DNA of 32,407 nucleotides from JBEKEX01 sp050013615. Its GTDB lineage: Bacteria > Chloroflexota > Anaerolineae > Anaerolineales > Anaerolineaceae. The stretch lies in the NCBI GenBank assembly GCA_050013615.1, contig JBEKEX010000006.1, forward strand, positions 1 to 32,407, written 5' to 3'. The notes beneath the pieces were generated by a model. The model was given only the letters and a program-made list of their open reading frames with translations. It searched no databases and had not been told where the DNA came from. The position numbers were made by a program, and so were the translations under genes. Shown here one piece after another: positions 28,436-32,407 of the stretch (position 1 is its first letter; every line of letters begins with the position of its first letter).

Positions 28436-29845
28436 ATGACGCTTGGAACACGCCTGAAATCTTTTCTTGCTCAACCCCGTCTCATTCTCAATTCGTTATT
28501 ATTATTGGTTTTTTCTGCCGCCTGGATCCGCGATGTCATCTATTGGTTCCCCAAAGACGCCTTCGGCACCGGCCTGGATTATTGGGCTTATACCGATTGG
28601 CTGATCGATTATTCCCAGGGATTCATCCGCCGCGGGCTATCGGGTGAAATTTGGCGTCTGGTTCCGGCCGGGATCTCGCCGCTGGAATGCGTCGCTGTAT
28701 TCTCCTGGGTCTTGATCCTGATCGTGGCATTCGGTTACGTGCGGTTGGTCGCGCGCTCCTGGAGAACGCTGCATCCATTGATCTTGTTCGGGCTGTTGTT
28801 CCTTCCCTCTCTGCTTTTTTTCTACCTCCATGATCACAGCGCCATCGCCCGCAAGGAGATCCTCGGCACCATCACTGTGCTGCTGCATTTGCTCGTCGTC
28901 GAAAAAGTCTTTCCGCTGGGAGCCAGCGCGGCGCTTGCGGAAAAGAACCTGCGGCGCTATGTGGGCTGGCTGACACCCATCACCGCGATCTTCCTGCCGG
29001 CCATCATCCTGGTCCACGAAGGAAATTTTCTTTTATTCGTCCCGCTGCACGCCATGATCACGCTGACCGTCCTGCGGATGAAGCCCGGGCGCACCTTCAT
29101 GCAGGCCGCCTTGTGGAGCGGGCTGCTGTATCTCCCTGCGGCGCTGGCATTCGGCGTCGTGTATCTGGCCGGCACACCGGGCTATCCGACGCTGCTTGGC
29201 ATCTGTAACAAGTGGCTGGCCGCCGGCGCGCTGCGGGAAAGCTCCTGCATGCTGCCACCCGATAAGCTCAGCGGATCGACCCTGCCCGGCTCCTTCATTC
29301 CCATGCAGTGGTCGTTAGGTCAAGCCGCTTACATCACGCGCGAAGTGATTTCTTTTGATTGGGAAGCCTGGATCCTGATCCTCCCGATTTTGGGAATTTC
29401 GATCTGGTATCTCGTCCGGCAGGCAGTCTATTCCATCCTCCGTTCCCGCTCAGCGCAATCCTTCGCCCCGCAGTCGGCGCGGCGGTATGCGGGCTTATTC
29501 TTTCGCAAGTATTTCCTGATCCCGTTCCTTTTTTCCCTGCCCATCTACTTCACGGCCTATGATTACGGCCGGTGGTTCACGGTCACTTGTATTAATTTCG
29601 CCATACTGGCGGTCTCGGCCAACCTGCCTTGCCTGGAGTTCGCTCAGCGAAAGCCGGAGGTCGATGAAAGTTCCACGGCAGACAATTCGCCGGAGCACCT
29701 GGATCGTCGCCTGGTCTTTTATGGCGCTTCGATCATCATTTGCATCCTGGCGTTGGTTCTATGGCTTCCCCATTATTGCTTGTTTAGCTGCGATATCGTC
29801 CAGAGCCCGCTCCAGTTCTTCTCGCATACATTGATTGCCCACTAA
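28436..29845 (+). CDS. Large integral membrane protein (469 aa), unknown
   Basis: ATG 28436 is preceded by GGAGG; the frame is open six bases further to a TTG. About ten hydrophobic spans. The first outside loop reads DYWAYTDWLIDYSQGFIRRGLSGEIW, a segment with charged residues that recurs in a family of unnamed bacterial polytopic proteins. PSLLFFYLHDHSAIARKE follows. Two Cys pairs (ICNK...SSCML and LFSCDI) face outside by prediction. It may be a lipid-linked sugar or polysaccharide protein, but this is unsupported by motif. Confidence 0.7.
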   Translation: MTLGTRLKSFLAQPRLILNSLLLLVFSAAWIRDVIYWFPKDAFGTGLDYWAYTDWLIDYSQGFIRRGLSGEIWRLVPAGISPLECVAVFSWVLILIVAFGYVRLVARSWRTLHPLILFGLLFLPSLLFFYLHDHSAIARKEILGTITVLLHLLVVEKVFPLGASAALAEKNLRRYVGWLTPITAIFLPAIILVHEGNFLLFVPLHAMITLTVLRMKPGRTFMQAALWSGLLYLPAALAFGVVYLAGTPGYPTLLGICNKWLAAGALRESSCMLPPDKLSGSTLPGSFIPMQWSLGQAAYITREVISFDWEAWILILPILGISIWYLVRQAVYSILRSRSAQSFAPQSARRYAGLFFRKYFLIPFLFSLPIYFTAYDYGRWFTVTCINFAILAVSANLPCLEFAQRKPEVDESSTADNSPEHLDRRLVFYGASIIICILALVLWLPHYCLFSCDIVQSPLQFFSHTLIAH

Positions 29846-29926
29846 GGGTATCTATAAAACGGGTGGGGGGTCCGGCTGACACACACTATAATTAGATTCA
29901 ATATTAGAGTTAAGGAGCTCTTCCCC

Positions 29927-30385
29927 ATGAAAACCCCGATCCTTCTCGGCATCCTCGGCGCGCTGGTCACCGGCGTCGCCATCGGCACACAGTCCACGCT
30001 CAGCACGCGCATCGGCAGCATGATCGGCAACTTCCGCACGGGCCTGTTGATGAACTTCGCCGGCGGCATCATTGCGGGCGTCTTCGTGCTGGCGCTTACC
30101 TTCATCCAGGGGAAGAGCTTCTGGAACCTGCCGGCCAGCGCGGTGGTCATGCTGTTGATCGCCGGGGCGCTGGGCATCCTGATCATCACCGGTGTGGCCT
30201 TCTCGCTGCAGCTCACCGGTGTGGCGGCCGGCCTGGCCACGGTTATCCTGGGCGAGATGGTGGTCTCGGTGATCGTGGACGCCAAGGGGCTGGCGGGCGC
30301 GACAGCCATCCCCATCACCTGGGAGCGCGTTGTCGGTCTATTGGTGATCGTCCTGGGGGTGTATCTGATCTTGCCAAAGAAGTGA
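29927..30385 (+). CDS. DMT-family transporter, YdcZ/DUF606 type
   Basis: A 152-residue protein with five predicted spans. It starts GILGALVTGVAIGTQSTLSTRIG, the typical half-size DUF606 opening with GxxxGxQ and TxLxxRIG; LLMNFAGGIIAG and VILGEMVVSVIVD follow. Such proteins often work as dimers, or as pairs of genes, to move small metabolites; substrate unknown, and no second half-size gene is next to it. AAGGAG precedes the ATG. TATAAT at 29887-29892 is a likely -10. Confidence 0.85.
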   Translation: MKTPILLGILGALVTGVAIGTQSTLSTRIGSMIGNFRTGLLMNFAGGIIAGVFVLALTFIQGKSFWNLPASAVVMLLIAGALGILIITGVAFSLQLTGVAAGLATVILGEMVVSVIVDAKGLAGATAIPITWERVVGLLVIVLGVYLILPKK

Positions 30386-30543
30386 GCGGCAAGCACTGAT
30401 TGCGGTAGGAATTCCGCTGCATCGAGACAAAAAACCTGGAAGACCCGAAACCGGCTGAAATCGCTGTACGCCGGATTTCAATGGAGTATTCCTGTACTAA
30501 AATGGTACGGTCGTGGTGATAAACTTTCCTTCATCGAGGCGGC

Positions 30544-31197
30544 ATGAACCCAAGACCTGTGGCGATATTCGATCTGGATTACACCTTGCTGGAAGGGGAC
30601 AGCGAGCGGTCCTGGAATGACTTTTTGTACCAGCAGAAGTTGGTCGATTTCCTGTTTAGGGAAAGGATGCTTGCTTTTTACGCTCAATACGAAGCCGGCG
30701 TCCTGGACCTCCGCAGATACGAAGAATTTTTGCTTCGCCCTCTGACCCGGCATCCGGTTGATGAGATGAACCGGATGAGGGATGTATACCTCGAAAAGGT
30801 CAGGAGCATGGTGCGCCCGAAAATTACTGAACGGGTGGGTTGGCACCGCGCACAGGGCCACGAGTTGCTCTTGATGACCGCTTCCAATAACTTCATCGCC
30901 GAACCCATCGCCCGCATGCTCGATTTTCGAAACCTGATCTGCACCCAGGCCGAGGTGAAGAATGGAAGCTTCACCGGCAAGGTCAGCGGCGATCCACCTT
31001 TCCGCGAAGGCAAGGTGCGCCAGCTCAAGCTGTGGCTCGAACAAAATGCTCTGACCCTCGATGGGAGCTGGTGTTACAGCGATTCGCACAATGACCTTGA
31101 GTTACTTTCTCTTGCCAGTCACCCGGTGGCGGTGACGCCCGACGCCAGGCTACGGCGGCATGCGCGCCAGCATGCATGGGAAATCCTCGATCTTTGA
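30544..31197 (+). CDS. HAD-IB family phosphatase (SerB-like)
   Basis: A 217-residue hydrolase. FDLDYTL gives the nucleophile Asp10 and the acid/base Asp12; LMTASNNF (110-117) is motif II with Thr112/Ser114; Lys157 in REGKVRQ is motif III; YSDSHNDLELL (178-188) is motif IV with Asp180 and Asp184 for Mg. The helical cap between residues 20 and 90 is of the IB type. Relatives dephosphorylate phosphoserine or other small phosphomonoesters, and the GxFTGxVxGxP stretch (141-151) is usual. GAGG lies just upstream of ATG 30544. It is monocistronic by spacing. Confidence 0.9.
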   Translation: MNPRPVAIFDLDYTLLEGDSERSWNDFLYQQKLVDFLFRERMLAFYAQYEAGVLDLRRYEEFLLRPLTRHPVDEMNRMRDVYLEKVRSMVRPKITERVGWHRAQGHELLLMTASNNFIAEPIARMLDFRNLICTQAEVKNGSFTGKVSGDPPFREGKVRQLKLWLEQNALTLDGSWCYSDSHNDLELLSLASHPVAVTPDARLRRHARQHAWEILDL

Positions 31198-31244
31198 CCA
31201 TGGCTATCAGGCACTTCAAACCTTTATCAAAGATTCGCAATTTC

Positions 31245-31276
31245 TTCACATCTTTTTCATAAGTAGCTACTATACT
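31245..31276 (+). promoter_or_regulatory. Candidate promoter of the low-complexity lipoprotein gene
   Basis: TTCACA (31245-31250) is followed after 17 bases by TACTAT (31268-31273), or after 20 by TATACT (31271-31276). Either -10 is off-consensus or the spacer is long, so support is moderate. Confidence 0.4.
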
Positions 31277-31331
31277 TTTTGAATGTGATACACAAGAATA
31301 TTTCACAGTTCAAACATTTAGAGGTTACGAA

Positions 31332-32105
31332 ATGAAAAAGAAATTAAGTCTAGCATTTGCGCTTGTATTGATTCTGGTCCTGGCGGCGTGCGCCGGCCAG
31401 CAGCAGGCGGCGAGCGTGCCTCAAGGCTCCGACCAAAGCGCCCAATCCAGCGGGCAAGGCGGAACCGATAACCAGGGCGCACCTGCCAACCAAGGCGGGT
31501 CAGGCAGCCAGGGCAACAGCCTGGATTCACGTTTGGCCATGGGCATCTTGGAGTTGGAAGGCACGAGTAATGCTGTCACAGCCGACCAGGCCAAACAACT
31601 GGTGCCGCTCTTCCAGCAGCTTCAATCAACCATGGGAAGTTTTGGCAATGGTAATGGCGGCGCCAACAGTGGTGATAGTGGTTCGAACGCCACCCCCGAT
31701 GCCAATGCCACTCCTCAAGCTCCTGCGGGGTCCGGCTCCGGCAATGCTTCTGACATGCAATCGCTGTACCAGCAGATCGAAGCCGTTTTGACCAGCGACC
31801 AGACCCAGGCCATCGAGGCGTTAAGTTTGTCTCAGAGCGACATCCAGAACCTGATGCAGCAATATAACATCCAATACACGCCCGGTGCGGCTCAGAACGG
31901 CGGGAACTACCCGACCCAGAGCCCTGACCAGATCTCTACGCGCCAGGCAGAGCGACAGACTCAAGAGGCTGCCAATGGTGGCACTCCCCAGCCTGGCTTC
32001 TCAGGTACTCCTGGTGCCGGCGGTCGTGGTGGTTTTGGCGGTGGTTACGATCGTCTCTTCCTTGATCCCCTTATTACGCTGTTGCAACAACGGGCAGGGT
32101 CATAA
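31332..32105 (+). CDS. Low-complexity exported lipoprotein (257 aa)
   Basis: Signal MKKKLSLAFALVLILVLAAC20 with a clear LAAC lipobox. After it come Gln/Gly/Ser/Asn-rich stretches (about 20-60 and 100-140) and a Gly-rich tail. Two short helical, conserved-looking blocks interrupt them: LDSRLAMGILELEGTSNAVTADQAKQLVPLFQQLQ (64-98) and LYQQIEAVLTSDQTQAIEALSLSQSDIQNLMQQY (about 145-178). Both resemble the half-repeat of periplasmic helical metal or stress sensors, but that is weak. Expected place: outer face of the membrane. The residues between blocks look like spacers. Function unknown. Confidence 0.75.
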   Translation: MKKKLSLAFALVLILVLAACAGQQQAASVPQGSDQSAQSSGQGGTDNQGAPANQGGSGSQGNSLDSRLAMGILELEGTSNAVTADQAKQLVPLFQQLQSTMGSFGNGNGGANSGDSGSNATPDANATPQAPAGSGSGNASDMQSLYQQIEAVLTSDQTQAIEALSLSQSDIQNLMQQYNIQYTPGAAQNGGNYPTQSPDQISTRQAERQTQEAANGGTPQPGFSGTPGAGGRGGFGGGYDRLFLDPLITLLQQRAGS

Positions 32106-32155
32106 ACGATTCATTGTGAGCGGGTAAGGTACCCATTTTAATTAACCAATATTCC

Positions 32156-32187
32156 ATCTTGCGGAGGCTACCCCACCTCCGCAAGAT
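32156..32187. terminator. Perfect 12-base hairpin after the lipoprotein gene
   Basis: ATCTTGCGGAGG (32156-32167) and CCTCCGCAAGAT (32176-32187) pair fully around an 8-base loop. No T-run follows on either strand, so termination by this stem alone is uncertain. Confidence 0.5.
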
Positions 32188-32217
32188 TGCGTTACTGTGA
32201 CTGAAGCAGATATTTAT

Positions 32218-32246
32218 TTGCCTTCCTTTGACATCTACGATAAAAT
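32218..32246 (+). promoter_or_regulatory. Candidate promoter giving a near-leaderless mRNA
   Basis: TTGCCT (32218-32223), 17 bases, TAAAAT (32241-32246). The ATG of the next gene is only 10 bases after the -10, so transcripts would start at or just before it, and no Shine-Dalgarno sequence is visible. Confidence 0.4.
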
Positions 32247-32255
32247 CGTTTTGCA

Positions 32256-32407
32256 ATGAAATCTTTTCTCCATCGCCAGAACTATTTGGCACTTGCCATC
32301 TTGGTGCTGTTGGTGATTGCGGCCAGCACTCCCATCTATTGGCACCGCATCATGGTTCCCGTCGATAACGATTACTGGGCGCATATCCTGTATACCTACC
32401 AAATGCT
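32256..32407 (+). CDS. Start of a membrane protein, cut by the window end
   Basis: ATG 32256 opens a frame of 50 codons to the right edge. A hydrophobic span (YLALAILVLLVIAAS, about 10-24) follows a short basic N-terminus, then an outside segment with HRIMVPVDNDYWAHILYTYQ. The Asp-rich DNDYW in the first loop recalls polytopic sugar-transfer proteins with an acidic first loop, as in the DUF6311-like protein at 13152-14840. Too short to decide. Confidence 0.5.
   Translation, partial: MKSFLHRQNYLALAILVLLVIAASTPIYWHRIMVPVDNDYWAHILYTYQM

Noticed and set aside
1..32407. CRISPR array or complete transposase gene
   Set aside because: I saw no regularly spaced direct repeats with unique spacers, and no transposase or cas gene.

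Overview
The window looks like a chromosomal segment of a Chloroflexota bacterium, most likely Anaerolineae. That is an inference from the gene mix: proline/threonine-linker lipoproteins carrying glycosidase domains, a cyanobacterial-style GlgC, a DUF4404 protein, an F420-type (Ddn-like) oxidoreductase and a DUF6311-like membrane protein. No ribosomal or marker gene is present to prove it.

Layout. (1) 1-6.2 kb, GC-rich core-like DNA: a partial GH25 muramidase, an MFS exporter, glgC with a recognisable promoter and terminator, a TetR/epimerase/SDR operon with a TetR-type operator, and a 58-residue ferredoxin whose second cluster motif has Asp in place of one Cys. (2) 6.4-18.4 kb, an accessory island downstream of tRNA-Asn(GTT). 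The tRNA has an exact-consensus promoter. Its 3' half, running from the anticodon loop to the 3' end and mostly followed by a GACATG...CATGTC-type terminator hairpin, recurs in degenerate form near 9.03, 12.91, 14.91 and 18.30 kb. Two tyrosine-recombinase C-terminal remnants lie beside further tRNA-like fragments (7.62-7.79 and 11.48-11.63 kb). Cargo between the repeats: a proteasome-like Ntn hydrolase, a TIGR00027-type methyltransferase, a GH10 lipoprotein, Ddn-like and YdeI-like proteins, a DUF6311-like membrane protein, a GH5-like lipoprotein, and pseudogenes. (3) 18.4-23.5 kb, core genes on the minus strand: a lipid kinase plus acyltransferase pair, and the purine operon hpt-purA-purB (IMP to AMP). 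(4) 23.5-27.8 kb, an AT-rich array of four same-strand genes (unknown protein, Ser/Thr kinase, nucleotidyltransferase, methyltransferase-like protein). The three gaps between them look like integron attC sites; no integrase is in the window, so this is a candidate CALIN (cluster of attC sites lacking integrase). (5) 27.9-32.4 kb: membrane proteins, a DMT transporter, a HAD hydrolase, a low-complexity lipoprotein, and the start of another membrane protein.

The strongest candidates for something undescribed are the stand-alone Ntn hydrolase with proteasome active-site spacing (6675-7598), the stepwise-built tRNA-Asn island, and the attC-like cassette array.
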